From: an uncultured Lachnospiraceae bacterium | GTDB lineage: Bacteria > Bacillota > Clostridia > Lachnospirales > Lachnospiraceae | NCBI GenBank assembly: GCA_934401915.1 | Contig: CAKRSV010000002.1 | Span: 124,001 to 188,000, forward strand | Length of the DNA stretch: 64,000 nucleotides | Direction: 5' to 3' | Part shown: positions 1 to 8,907 of the stretch, piece after piece | Numbering within the stretch: position 1 is the first letter of the stretch | Layout of the letters: every line of letters starts with the position of its first letter | The notes under the pieces: generated by a model | What the model saw: the letters and a program-made list of their open reading frames with translations, nothing else | The model's database searches: none | Told to the model about the DNA's origin: nothing | Made by a program: the position numbers and the translations under genes

Positions 1-563
1 ATGTGATGCAGGATGTGTTCCTGTTCTCGGAGACGATCAATGAGAATATCAAGCTCGGCAGGAAAGAGAGCATTGATTTTGAGACGGTGCGGAAAGCATC
101 CGCGGACGCGCAGGCGAGCGGCTTCATCGAGCGGATGGAGCAGATGTACGATACGGTCATCGGAGAGCGCGGAGTTGGTCTTTCCGGCGGTCAGAAGCAG
201 CGGATCAGCATTGCGCGGGCGCTTGCCAAGAAAAATCCGGTGCTGGTGCTGGATGATTCGACCTCCGCACTCGATATGGAAACGGAGCAGTTGATCCAAA
301 AGACATTGACTGTTCTGGACAATACGACCAAGATCATTATCGCACACCGCATCAGCGCGGTACGCAACGCCGATGAGATCCTGGTGCTGGAGAATGGATC
401 GATCGTTGAGAGAGGAACGCATGAGCAACTGATTGACCGTAAAGGTCAATATTATGAAACCTATCTGTCCCAGTACGGCGCCATGCCGGAGAAGGGCGTG
501 ACGGCGGAAGGACAGACAGAGCAGAGAGAAGGAGGTGAGGCAGATGGCAGTCAACTCCTATAA
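1..563 (+). CDS. ABC exporter half-transporter, 3' part (first subunit of heterodimer)
   Basis: This is the C-terminal nucleotide-binding domain of an ABC exporter; the membrane domain and Walker A lie before the window. Visible are the Q-loop region (MQDVFLFSE), a canonical LSGGQ signature, the Walker B (VLVLDDSTSALD) and the switch histidine (IIAHRIS). Walker B carries Asp where the catalytic Glu normally stands, so this subunit is probably the degenerate half of a heterodimeric exporter such as TM287/288 or LmrCD. The gene overlaps the next one by 20 bases, so the two are probably translated together. Substrate cannot be told; multidrug or lipid-like export is usual for this family. Confidence 0.93.
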   Translation, partial: VMQDVFLFSETINENIKLGRKESIDFETVRKASADAQASGFIERMEQMYDTVIGERGVGLSGGQKQRISIARALAKKNPVLVLDDSTSALDMETEQLIQKTLTVLDNTTKIIIAHRISAVRNADEILVLENGSIVERGTHEQLIDRKGQYYETYLSQYGAMPEKGVTAEGQTEQREGGEADGSQLL

Positions 564-2325
564 GGACGACGAGCAGAGCGTAGAGAGAAGCAAGGCGCAG
601 ACGCTCAAGAGACTGTTTTCTTATCTGCTTGCGTATAAATGGCAGATCGTGCTGGTGCTGCTGATCATGGGGTATGGCGTGCTGGTCAGTCTGGTCAACC
701 CGCTGATCATGGAGTCGGCGATCGACGACCACATTGCCCAAAAGGATATGTATGGACTTTTCCGGCTGCTTGGGATCGCACTTGCGATCAATCTGCTTTT
801 GATAGTGACGGTGAAGATTCGGATGTATGTCATGGCGAAGGTGTGCAACGAGATCCTGCTTACGATCAGACAGGAGCTGTACACGCATATCCAGAAGCTG
901 GATTTCAGCTTCTTTGACAGCAGACCTACCGGAAAGATATTGTCCCGTATCATAGGCGATATCAATTCCCTGAAGGATGTGCTGTCCAACTGTGTGACGA
1001 CGCTGATACCGGATGGATTTACGATCCTTGCGGTGGTGGCGATCATGTTCTGGAAAAATTCCAGACTGGCGGTAGCGTCGCTTCTGACGATCCCGTTCAT
1101 GGCGATGGGAATGTTTCTGGTAGAGAAAATGGCGCACCCGCGCTGGCAGCTTTTCCGGAAAAAGTCGGCAAACCTCAACGCCTTTCTGCATGAGGATATG
1201 GCGGGAATGAAGATCATCCAGAGCTTCCATGCGCAGAAGGAAACGGAGGAAACGTTTGACACGCTTTTGCAGGAGCACAGACAGTCTTTTGTAAATGCGG
1301 TGCGGATCAGCGACTGCTTTGGTTCGGTGATCGACTTTTCCTGGGCGATCGGATGTATTCTGTTGTATTACACCGGGATCGTGATCCTGGGAACTGACCA
1401 GGTGAGTCTGGGTGTCTTTATCGCATTCGGAACATATCTGAATATGTTCTGGCAGCCGATCCGCAACATCAGCAATTTTTACAACCAGCTTGTGACCAAC
1501 ATTGCCGGGGCGGAGCGGATCTTTGAGATTCTGGATACGGAGCCAGGCATTGCGGACGCTTCACAGGTGCAGGAGATGCCGGCGATCCGGGGAGAAGTGA
1601 CCTTTGACCATGTGACTTTTTCTTACGACGGGCAGGTGAAGGTTCTGGATGATGTGAGCTTCCGGATCAGAGAGGGTGAGACGATCGCCCTGGTGGGGCC
1701 GACCGGCGCCGGTAAATCGACGATCGTGAATCTGATCAGCCGTTTCTATGATGTACAGCAGGGAACGGTCAGCGTGGATGGGATCGACGTCAAAAAGGTT
1801 TCCATCGAAAGTCTGCGGAGGCAGATGGGGATCATGACACAGGATAACTTCCTTTTTTCCGGGACGATCCGGGAGAATATCCGCTATGGAAAGCTGGACG
1901 CCACCGATGAGGAGATCGTTGCTGCGGCAAAGGCGGTCAACGCCCATGGCTTCATCAGTAAGCTGGAGAAGGGGTACGACACCGAGCTTTCCGAGCGGGG
2001 AGGCGGTCTTTCCATCGGCCAGAGGCAGCTTCTTGCCTTTGCCAGAACGATGGTGTCCGATCCTAAGATTCTGATCCTGGATGAGGCGACCTCCAGCATC
2101 GACACGAAAACGGAGCTTCTGGTGCAGGACGGCATCGAGCATATGCTTGCCGGGAGGACGTCGTTTGTCATTGCGCACAGACTGTCCACGATCCAGAAGG
2201 CAGACCGGATCTTCGTGGTAGATGACGGAAGGATCGTCGAGGAGGGCAGCGCCGCCGAGCTGATGCAGCGAAAGGGCGAATATTACAGACTCTATATGGC
2301 GCAGTTCGCCGGGAACGAGGCGTGA
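544..2325 (+). CDS. ABC exporter half-transporter, second subunit (TMD-NBD)
   Basis: This 593-residue type IV ABC exporter has about six membrane segments in residues 20-310 and a nucleotide-binding domain from about 345. Walker A is GPTGAGKST, Walker B is ILILDEATSSID with the catalytic Glu present, and the H-loop is VIAHRLS. The signature reads LSIGQ instead of LSGGQ. With the Asp-bearing Walker B of the partner this gives one degenerate and one canonical ATP site, the standard pattern of heterodimeric exporters. I chose the ATG at 544 because GGAGGTGAGG lies just upstream; an in-frame GTG at 535 overlaps that ribosome site. Transport substrate unknown. Confidence 0.94.
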   Translation: MAVNSYKDDEQSVERSKAQTLKRLFSYLLAYKWQIVLVLLIMGYGVLVSLVNPLIMESAIDDHIAQKDMYGLFRLLGIALAINLLLIVTVKIRMYVMAKVCNEILLTIRQELYTHIQKLDFSFFDSRPTGKILSRIIGDINSLKDVLSNCVTTLIPDGFTILAVVAIMFWKNSRLAVASLLTIPFMAMGMFLVEKMAHPRWQLFRKKSANLNAFLHEDMAGMKIIQSFHAQKETEETFDTLLQEHRQSFVNAVRISDCFGSVIDFSWAIGCILLYYTGIVILGTDQVSLGVFIAFGTYLNMFWQPIRNISNFYNQLVTNIAGAERIFEILDTEPGIADASQVQEMPAIRGEVTFDHVTFSYDGQVKVLDDVSFRIREGETIALVGPTGAGKSTIVNLISRFYDVQQGTVSVDGIDVKKVSIESLRRQMGIMTQDNFLFSGTIRENIRYGKLDATDEEIVAAAKAVNAHGFISKLEKGYDTELSERGGGLSIGQRQLLAFARTMVSDPKILILDEATSSIDTKTELLVQDGIEHMLAGRTSFVIAHRLSTIQKADRIFVVDDGRIVEEGSAAELMQRKGEYYRLYMAQFAGNEA

Positions 2326-2343
2326 AAAAATATCGTATAGATC

Positions 2344-2390
2344 GTATGCCACAAACTTGCTTTTTATGCAGTTTGTGGCATACTGTCTTT
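2344..2390 (+). terminator. Intrinsic terminator after the ABC exporter operon
   Basis: A perfect 14-base-pair stem (2344-2357 with 2370-2383) closes a 12-base loop and is followed by TGTCTTT. It ends the two-gene exporter operon, 19 bases after the stop codon. Confidence 0.85.
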
Positions 2391-2472
2391 AGATAGAAAA
2401 GAAGGCAGATGACGGGGAAATGCCTTTACAGGAGCAGAGATTACACAATCATAGGAAAGAAAGGTGGATGAG

Positions 2473-3369
2473 ATGTTGACGATAGGTGCATTGGAGATGG
2501 GTGGTACAAAGATGGTGTGTGCGGTTGGAGATGAGAACGGAACGCTGCGGGAGCAGACGACGTTCCCGACGGAGACGCCGGAGATAACGCTTCCGAAGCT
2601 GATCGGCTACTTCCGGGAACAGAAGGTGGACGCGCTGGGGATCGGCTGCTTCGGTCCCATCGATCTGGACAGAAAATCGCCCACATACGGATATATCACG
2701 ACGACGCCCAAGACGGCGTGGAGAAATTGCAGCGTGGTGGGAGCTTTTCAGGAGGCGTTGCAGATCCCGGTCGGCTTCGACACAGATGTGAACGGATCGG
2801 CGCTGGGAGAGCATACCTGGGGGATTGGCAGAGGACTGGACAACTGTATCTATATCACGATCGGAACGGGGATCGGCGTGGGCGTGATCTCGCAGGGAAA
2901 GCTGCTGCACGGCATGCTCCATCCGGAAGGCGGGCATATTCTGCTCAGACCAAGACCGGGCGACCGCTTCGAAGGATGCTGTCCTTTTCACGGAACCTGC
3001 TTCGAAGGAATGGCATCCGGACCTGCCATCGAGAAACGGTGGGGAAAGAAGGGCTATGAGCTGGCAGACCGGGAGATCGTTTGGAATCTGGAGGCAGAAT
3101 ATATCGCGCAGGCGCTGGTAAACTATACGATGGTCCTTTCGCCGCAGCGGATCATTCTGGGAGGCGGCGTGATGCACCAGGAGCAGCTCCTTCCTATGAT
3201 AAGGGAGCGCTTCGCGGCGCTTTTGAACGGCTATGTCAGGACAAAGGAGCTGGAGGATCTGGACACATATATCGTTCTGCAAAGCCTGGACGACCGGCAG
3301 GGAATCCTCGGCGCGCTGCGTCTTGGACAGCTGGAATATGCCGCGGCTCATGAGGGTAAAATAGGGTAA
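2473..3369 (+). CDS. ROK family sugar kinase (fructokinase-like)
   Basis: This 298-residue protein belongs to the ROK family, which phosphorylates free hexoses with ATP in the cytoplasm. It opens with the ATP-binding loop (ALEMGGTKMVCAVG), has the catalytic-loop Asp (GFDTDVNGSALGE) and the second phosphate loop (TIGTGIGVG). A zinc-binding segment CCPFHGTCFEGMASGPA resembles bacterial fructokinases of the YdhR/GmuE type, so fructose or mannose is the likely substrate. The start at 2473 follows AAGGTGG by five bases; the in-frame GTG at 2464 lies inside that site. No sugar transporter is next to it, so the pathway is not shown by context. Confidence 0.88.
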   Translation: MLTIGALEMGGTKMVCAVGDENGTLREQTTFPTETPEITLPKLIGYFREQKVDALGIGCFGPIDLDRKSPTYGYITTTPKTAWRNCSVVGAFQEALQIPVGFDTDVNGSALGEHTWGIGRGLDNCIYITIGTGIGVGVISQGKLLHGMLHPEGGHILLRPRPGDRFEGCCPFHGTCFEGMASGPAIEKRWGKKGYELADREIVWNLEAEYIAQALVNYTMVLSPQRIILGGGVMHQEQLLPMIRERFAALLNGYVRTKELEDLDTYIVLQSLDDRQGILGALRLGQLEYAAAHEGKIG

Positions 3370-3378
3370 GAATCCGCA

Positions 3379-3406
3379 TTGTCTTTTCTGAAAATTGTGC
3401 TATACT
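3379..3406 (+). promoter_or_regulatory. Sigma-A-type promoter for trkA-trkH
   Basis: TTGTCT (3379-3384) and TATACT (3401-3406) are 16 bases apart, about 45 bases before the trkA start. It lies just after the ROK kinase stop codon. Confidence 0.6.
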
Positions 3407-3451
3407 GAATGGCAGTGTACGGATTTTCTATATGGCAAAGGAGATTGCAAA

Positions 3452-4810
3452 GTGAAGATAATCATTGCGGGTGATGGAAAAGTGGGATCCACTCTGACAC
3501 AGCAGCTTGTGGCGGAGGGACACGACATCACCCTGATCGATGCGAAAGCGGAAGTGCTGGAGAGCAGTGAAGAGAGATATGACGTCATGGTCGTGCAGGG
3601 AAACTGCGCTTCCATGACAACCCTGTCTAAGGCGGGGGTACAGGATGCGGAGGTGTTGATCGCCCTTGCGGGAGCGGATGAGATCAACCTGCTGTGCTGC
3701 ACAACGGCGCACGGGATGAATCCGAACATCCATACGATCGCCCGCATCCGGAACCCGGAATATACCGATCAGATCTATGAAATGCGCAATCTGTTCGGTC
3801 TGTCGATGATGGTAAACCCGGAGAAGCTGGCGGCGATCGAGATGGAGCGGCTCATCAAATATCCGGGATTTCTGAAGCGTGACACGTTCGCCAAGGGACG
3901 GGTGGAGATCGTCGAGCTGCGGATCGGGGAGGACTCTGCCCTAAAGGATGTCAACCTGTACGATCTGGGCAATATTGTCAAGTGCAAGATCCTGGTGTGT
4001 GCGGTGCTGCGAAGCGGCAAAGCGATCATTCCGGATGGTAATTTTACGCTGCTTGAGGGAGATCGGATCTTTGTTACTGCACAGCCGGGAGAACTGACGA
4101 TCTTCCTGAAAAATATGGGAGTCATCACGCACAGGGCAAGACGGGCGCTGCTGTGCGGCGGTGGAAGGCTCAGCTATTATCTGGCGCAGCTTCTTGACAA
4201 GGACGGCGTCATGGTGGAGATCATCGAGCAGGACTATGGACGCTGCATCGAGCTTGCCAAGATGCTGCCCGATGTTACGGTGGTGCAGGGCGATGCCAGC
4301 AGCGAGGTCCTTCTGGAAAAGGAGGGGATCGACGACAGTGACGTTCTGGTCACGCTGACCGGTGTGGACGAGATGAACATCATCATTTCCCTGTTCGGCA
4401 ACAGCTGTAAGGTGCCGCAGGTCATCACCAAGCTGGGACGGCTGACCAGCAACCGGGTGCTCGACACGCTTCCGCTCGGCAGCATCATGAGTCCCAAGGA
4501 GCTTTGCTGCAACAGCATCGTGCGGTATGTACGCGCGGTGAAAAACCAGGCGGGCGCGGCGCAGGCGATCCATGTGATCGCGGACGGCCAGGCAGAGGCG
4601 ATCGAGTTTATTGTCGATGAAAATACGCTGCACTGCGGAGAGCCGCTCAAGGAGATCCGTCTGAAGAAAAATATCCGTGTGGTCAGCATTTCGAGAGGGG
4701 TAAAGTTTGAAATCCCGAACGGCGATTCCTATTTTACCAGAGGAAATGTGGTTATTATCGTTACTGGCAGAAATGAGGTCATCTACCAGCTCAACGACAT
4801 CTTTGAATAG
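3452..4810 (+). CDS. trkA: Trk potassium uptake regulatory subunit TrkA
   Basis: TrkA is the peripheral nucleotide-binding ring that gates TrkH. The 452-residue length and the tandem RCK_N-RCK_C layout fit the full-length form. The first Rossmann loop is at residues 2-12 (IIIAGDGKVG); the second, near residue 230, reads CGGGRLS, with the last glycine of the usual motif changed. I placed the start at GTG 3452, eight bases after AAGGAG; upstream in-frame codons have no ribosome site and would add residues before the Rossmann strand. trkH follows after 11 bases, so channel and regulator are made from one transcript. Confidence 0.95.
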   Translation: MKIIIAGDGKVGSTLTQQLVAEGHDITLIDAKAEVLESSEERYDVMVVQGNCASMTTLSKAGVQDAEVLIALAGADEINLLCCTTAHGMNPNIHTIARIRNPEYTDQIYEMRNLFGLSMMVNPEKLAAIEMERLIKYPGFLKRDTFAKGRVEIVELRIGEDSALKDVNLYDLGNIVKCKILVCAVLRSGKAIIPDGNFTLLEGDRIFVTAQPGELTIFLKNMGVITHRARRALLCGGGRLSYYLAQLLDKDGVMVEIIEQDYGRCIELAKMLPDVTVVQGDASSEVLLEKEGIDDSDVLVTLTGVDEMNIIISLFGNSCKVPQVITKLGRLTSNRVLDTLPLGSIMSPKELCCNSIVRYVRAVKNQAGAAQAIHVIADGQAEAIEFIVDENTLHCGEPLKEIRLKKNIRVVSISRGVKFEIPNGDSYFTRGNVVIIVTGRNEVIYQLNDIFE

Positions 4811-4821
4811 ACAGGTGCGAT

Positions 4822-6276
4822 ATGAACTATAGATTGATTGGAAAATTTATCAGCAAGATGCTGATGGTGGAAGGCGTGTTCATGCTTCCGGCGCTGGGGA
4901 TCAGCATTTATTGTGGAGAGATGGACAGCGTGTACGGCTTTGTCGTCAGCCTTGCAATTCTGACAGTTGTGTCAGCAATTCTGGCGTTGGGATGCCGGGA
5001 GACCAAAAGCATTTTCCGGGCGCGGGAAGGTCTGGTGTGCGTGGGGATCGCGTGGATCATGATCAGCCTTCTGGGATGTCTGCCGTTCTATTTTTCGGGG
5101 GAGATCCCGTCCTTTGTGGATGCACTGTTTGAGACGGTTTCCGGTTTTACCACGACGGGAGCATCGATCCTGTCGGATGTGGAAGCGCTTTCGAAGGGCA
5201 TATTGTACTGGAGGAGCTTCACCCACTGGCTGGGGGGAATGGGCGTGCTGGTCTTTGTCCTTGCCCTTGGCGGGGAGAGCAAAAAGAGCAACGGTTACAC
5301 AATGCATCTGCTCCGCGCGGAGAGCCCGGGGCCGAAGGTGTCGAAGCTGGTGCCGCGTATGAAGGATACGGCAAAGATCCTCTATCTGATCTATTTTGGC
5401 ATGACGATAGCGGATCTGATCTTTCTGCTGATCGGCGGTATGCCCATATTTGACGCGGTGTGCACGGCGATCGGGACAGCCGGAACGGGCGGCTTCGGGA
5501 TCAAAAATGACAGTATGGCGGGCTATAGCCCTTATATCCAGAATGTGTGCACCGTGTTCATGCTGCTGTTCGGGATCAACTTCAGCTGCTATTATCTGCT
5601 GATCCTGCGGCAGTTCAAGAGCGTCCTGAAGGACGAGGAGCTCCGGTTCTATCTGGGGATCGTGTTGGGGAGCACCGCGCTGATCGCCCTGAACATCAAC
5701 GGAATGTACGGCACATGGAGGGAGACAATAAGACACGCCGCCTTTCAGGTGTCGAGTATTATCACGACGACCGGGTTTGCCACGACGGATTTTGACAGAT
5801 GGCCCAGCTTTTCGAAGGCGATCATTATCTGTCTGATGCTGGTCGGCGGATGCGCAGGCAGTACGAGCGGCGGCTTTAAGTGTGGCAGGGCGCTTTTGTT
5901 AGTCAAAAGCCTGCGGCGGAACGTGCGGCAGATCCTGCATCCACAGAAGGTACAGGTGGTGCGCATGAATGGGCAGATGGTCGAGGAACAGGTGCTCGAT
6001 AACACGAACGCATACCTGGCGGCGTATCTTTTCATGATGGTATTCAGCTTCGTTGTGATCTCGCTGGACGGATTTTCGTCGCTGACGAATCTGACGGCGG
6101 TTTCGGCGTGCTTTAACAACGTCGGGCCGGGACTGGATGCGGTCGGTCCGACCTGTAATTTCGGTGGGTACAGCGCGCTCTCCAAGGGAATATTGATCGT
6201 CGATATGCTGGCAGGCCGTCTGGAGATCTTCCCGATCCTGATCCTCTTTTCCAGAAGCACCTGGACGAGGCGGTAG
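4822..6276 (+). CDS. trkH: Trk potassium channel subunit TrkH
   Basis: This 484-residue membrane protein is the potassium-conducting subunit of the Trk system. It has the four expected pore loops: GFTTTGAS near residue 107, GTAGTGGFG near 217, TTTGFATTD near 314 and NNVGPGL near 431, separated by hydrophobic helices. The C-terminal LAGRLEIFPILILFS segment is the usual TrkH ending. It is in an operon with trkA and is followed by a terminator. Role: potassium uptake for turgor and pH homeostasis. Confidence 0.96.
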   Translation: MNYRLIGKFISKMLMVEGVFMLPALGISIYCGEMDSVYGFVVSLAILTVVSAILALGCRETKSIFRAREGLVCVGIAWIMISLLGCLPFYFSGEIPSFVDALFETVSGFTTTGASILSDVEALSKGILYWRSFTHWLGGMGVLVFVLALGGESKKSNGYTMHLLRAESPGPKVSKLVPRMKDTAKILYLIYFGMTIADLIFLLIGGMPIFDAVCTAIGTAGTGGFGIKNDSMAGYSPYIQNVCTVFMLLFGINFSCYYLLILRQFKSVLKDEELRFYLGIVLGSTALIALNINGMYGTWRETIRHAAFQVSSIITTTGFATTDFDRWPSFSKAIIICLMLVGGCAGSTSGGFKCGRALLLVKSLRRNVRQILHPQKVQVVRMNGQMVEEQVLDNTNAYLAAYLFMMVFSFVVISLDGFSSLTNLTAVSACFNNVGPGLDAVGPTCNFGGYSALSKGILIVDMLAGRLEIFPILILFSRSTWTRR

Positions 6277-6342
6277 AAAGGAAAGCGGCTTTCGCAGTTT
6301 CAGGTCAGTTAAAAACATCTATAATATTAAGAGAGAACACAG

Positions 6343-6378
6343 AACGGAACGTGCCGGGGAGGCAGGTTCCGTTTTTTT
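6343..6378 (+). terminator. Intrinsic terminator after trkH
   Basis: An inverted repeat ACGGAACGTGCC / GGCAGGTTCCGT with one internal mismatch and a short loop is followed by seven T residues. Confidence 0.85.
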
Positions 6379-6451
6379 GATTGATTAGGAAATCGCGTTG
6401 AATTTCCTGGCAGACAAAAGCACCTCGCACACTTTTCCTAAAAAATATTTG

Positions 6452-6540
6452 TTGACAAATAATATTATATGACGTATAGTATCACTGTAAACAATATTAT
6501 ACGACATATAATATTGCATGAACCAGCAATATTATATGCA
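6452..6540 (+). promoter_or_regulatory. padR operon promoter with PadR-type operator array
   Basis: The promoter is TTGACA (6452-6457), 17 bases, TATAGT (6475-6480). An AT-rich near-palindrome (about 6460-6480) covers spacer and -10. A perfect palindrome with 10-base arms and a 5-base centre lies at 6492-6516. A further half-site repeating the CAATATTATA arm is at 6527-6536. PadR regulators usually repress their own operon through such sites, so autoregulation is likely. The rest of 6277-6595 holds only the trkH terminator and this region. Confidence 0.75.
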
Positions 6541-6595
6541 AAAATAAGCAGGAGAAGTTATGAAAATTGTAAGGAAAGGGAGAGGAGGATATCGC

Positions 6596-6922
6596 ATGGT
6601 ATTTAATACAGGTGCGGCGCTTCTGGACGCGATCGTCCTTGCTGTCGTGTCGCATGAGACAGAAGGGACATATGGATACAAGATCACACAGGAAGTCCGG
6701 GAAGTCATTGAGATCTCCGAGTCCACGCTCTATCCGGTGCTGAGACGGCTACAGAAGGAAGAGTGTCTGGAAGTGTACGACATGGAATGTGCGGGGAGAA
6801 ACCGGCGTTACTACAAGGTGACGGAGAAGGGAAGAGCACAGCTCAACCTTTACACGAGCGAGTGGTATCGCTATTCAGCCAGGCTGAACAGTATTTTTGA
6901 GGGAGGATTGAAACATGAGTAG
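6596..6922 (+). CDS. PadR family transcriptional regulator
   Basis: This 108-residue winged-helix protein is a PadR family repressor: residues 8-85 form the wing-helix (YGYKITQEVRE, STLYPVLRRLQKE) and a short C-terminal helix follows. I chose ATG 6596 because GAGGAGG lies seven bases upstream and family members begin at this point (MVFNTGAALLD). An alternative ATG at 6560 also has a fair ribosome site and would add 12 basic residues. It leads an operon with DUF1700 and DUF4097 proteins, a common arrangement in which PadR senses an envelope or drug signal. Confidence 0.9.
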   Translation: MVFNTGAALLDAIVLAVVSHETEGTYGYKITQEVREVIEISESTLYPVLRRLQKEECLEVYDMECAGRNRRYYKVTEKGRAQLNLYTSEWYRYSARLNSIFEGGLKHE

Positions 6923-7700
6923 AGAGGAATTTATGAGCCGTCTGACCGCGCTATTGCAGGATATGCCGCAGGCAGAGCGGGAGGAGGCAATCCAGTATTA
7001 CAACGATTATCTGGATGACGCAGACAGCGGGAATATAGAGGAAGTGATCGCCGCACTTGGAACACCGGAGGAGCTGGCACTGGCAATCCGGGCAGGACTT
7101 GGTGACGAGAACGGAGGAGAGTTTACAGAAAACGGATATCGGGGAACCGGAAGTCATTTTCGGAAGAATGAGGTGACGGTGGCAAAGGAGCCTGCCGCAA
7201 ACGGCTACGACGGAAACCCGGACAATGCATATTACCAGCAGGAATATTACCAGAAGACAGGCGGCAAAGGGGTGTACGGCGACCGCACTTCCAAGGACCA
7301 GGCAGTGGTTCCGAAGGAAAAGATGAGCGCGGGCAAGGTTGTGTTGATCGTGATGCTTGCAATTCTGACCTTCCCGCTGTGGGTCGGCATCGCAGCCGCG
7401 CTGTTTGGCATTGTTGTGGCACTGTTTGCCGTAGCGTTTGGTCTTCTGCTCGCCTTTGTGGCAGTGGCGGGGGCGATGGTGCTTGCCGGCGGTTCGCTGT
7501 TTGTGGGCGGTGTAGTGTCTCTGATCAGTGTTCCGGCAGGGGGACTTTGCCTGATCGGTGCGTCGCTGATACTGCTTTCAATTGGTATTGTGTTTATCTG
7601 GCTGATGGTGCTGATTGCAGCAGAGGGCGTACCGTCCCTTTGCCGGGGAACCAAGGCTTTATGGAATAAGATTTTCCGAAAGGGAGGAAAGAAAGCATGA
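6915..7700 (+). CDS. DUF1700 family membrane protein
   Basis: This 261-residue protein starts with the DUF1700 helical domain (residues 1-65: SREEFMSRL, EEAIQYYNDYLDDA, LGTPEELA). A polar linker follows to about 130, then a cluster of four to five hydrophobic segments to the end. It overlaps padR by eight bases and the next gene by four, so the three are coupled. DUF1700 proteins accompany PadR regulators and DUF4097 proteins in Firmicutes; their biochemical role is unknown, possibly anti-sigma-like or envelope stress sensing. Confidence 0.9.
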   Translation: MSREEFMSRLTALLQDMPQAEREEAIQYYNDYLDDADSGNIEEVIAALGTPEELALAIRAGLGDENGGEFTENGYRGTGSHFRKNEVTVAKEPAANGYDGNPDNAYYQQEYYQKTGGKGVYGDRTSKDQAVVPKEKMSAGKVVLIVMLAILTFPLWVGIAAALFGIVVALFAVAFGLLLAFVAVAGAMVLAGGSLFVGGVVSLISVPAGGLCLIGASLILLSIGIVFIWLMVLIAAEGVPSLCRGTKALWNKIFRKGGKKA

Positions 7701-8743
7701 AAAAATTTACCAAAGGATGTCTGTTGACAGCACTGGGGCTGTTCGTGGTAGGAATTATCCTTTTTATCGCGTTTGGATTTCTGGGCGGATTTGCCCAGCT
7801 TGACAACCATACGCAGGGAGAAGGCGGCTGGAGCTGGCCGTTCAAACTGTATGGAAGTCTGAATGATGTTTCCGATTGGAGAGAGGTGTTCTCGGATGAA
7901 AACGGAGATCTGAGTGATGAAATCTGGGGGGACGATATGAAGATCGACAAAGCAGAGTGGGAAAAGATGACGACGTTGGCGGAGGAAAAGACGAAGCTGA
8001 CAGAAGGAAAAGATATCCGGAATATCGAACTGCAGATCGGCGCGTGCTATTTTGAACTGAAAGCCTCGGAGGATGAAAATATCTGGATAGAGCTTTCCAA
8101 GAAGCCGGATAAGACCAGGTATTTCGTATCCGGGGATACGCTCAAGGTGGTAAGCAGGATCTCGGTGAGACACAGCAACTGGGGTCTCAATACCAATGTC
8201 CCGAGGGTGACGCTGTATCTGCCGGAGGGAATGGAACTGGAAAATCTGGACGGACAGTTCGGAGCAGGGTATTTCTATATGGATGCCATGAAAGCACAGC
8301 AGGTTGGCATTAACGTTGGAGCGGGCGACTGCGACATCCGATCTCTTGAGGCAAAGGAGGTGGATATCTCCAGCGGAGCGGGCAACATGGATATCGGACT
8401 GCTGAAGACGGAAAAGGCTGCGATCAATGTGGGCGCCGGCGATCTTACCATGGAGTGGATGGAGATCAGTGATAATCTGGATTTCTCTATCGGAATGGGC
8501 CATGCGGATGTGAAAGCGGGCGTGATCGCAGGAGATGCAAATCTAGACTGCGGAATGGGAGACATCGTCATGGCGCTCGAAGGAAGCGAAGCGGATTATA
8601 ACTCTACGATAGGCTGCGGCATGGGAACTGTCCAGTTCGGAAACAGCGTATTCCAGACCGGCGACCATGAGATAAACCGGGGTGCAGCACATACGATGGA
8701 TATCGACTGCGGTATGGGATCTGTTGGGATCCAATTCCAGTAG
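7697..8743 (+). CDS. DUF4097 family beta-helix membrane-anchored protein
   Basis: This 348-residue protein has one N-terminal membrane segment (residues 9-31), so it is probably anchored with the rest outside. From residue 110 it contains DUF4097 repeats of about 20 residues with GAG or GMG turns (GAGYFYMDAM, GAGDCDIRSL, GAGNMDIGLL, GMGDIVMALE), expected to fold as a right-handed beta-helix. It is the last gene of the padR operon, starting on ATGA overlapping the DUF1700 stop. Function is unproven; such proteins often sit in envelope stress operons. Confidence 0.88.
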   Translation: MKKFTKGCLLTALGLFVVGIILFIAFGFLGGFAQLDNHTQGEGGWSWPFKLYGSLNDVSDWREVFSDENGDLSDEIWGDDMKIDKAEWEKMTTLAEEKTKLTEGKDIRNIELQIGACYFELKASEDENIWIELSKKPDKTRYFVSGDTLKVVSRISVRHSNWGLNTNVPRVTLYLPEGMELENLDGQFGAGYFYMDAMKAQQVGINVGAGDCDIRSLEAKEVDISSGAGNMDIGLLKTEKAAINVGAGDLTMEWMEISDNLDFSIGMGHADVKAGVIAGDANLDCGMGDIVMALEGSEADYNSTIGCGMGTVQFGNSVFQTGDHEINRGAAHTMDIDCGMGSVGIQFQ

Positions 8744-8758
8744 GCAGCAAAAAGGATC

Positions 8759-8795
8759 ACAGGATCGGAACGCAGGTTCCGGTCCTGTTTTTTCT
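8759..8795 (+). terminator. Intrinsic terminator after the padR operon
   Basis: A 13-base stem (8759-8771 with 8776-8788, one G-U pair) closes a 4-base loop and is followed by TTTTTTCT. Confidence 0.9.
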
Positions 8796-8907
8796 ATAAT
8801 TATATATAATAAAACAGGAAAGCGGTGCTGCAGTCTTTCTACTGGTTGGTAAGGGGGATTTTGGTATATAATATACCTCACAGACAGGAAAGAATGGGAG
8901 ACAGCCT

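Noticed and set aside
7247..8503. Minus-strand open frame of 418 codons
   Set aside because: Antisense to the DUF1700 and DUF4097 genes, which have clear family features and overlapping starts.
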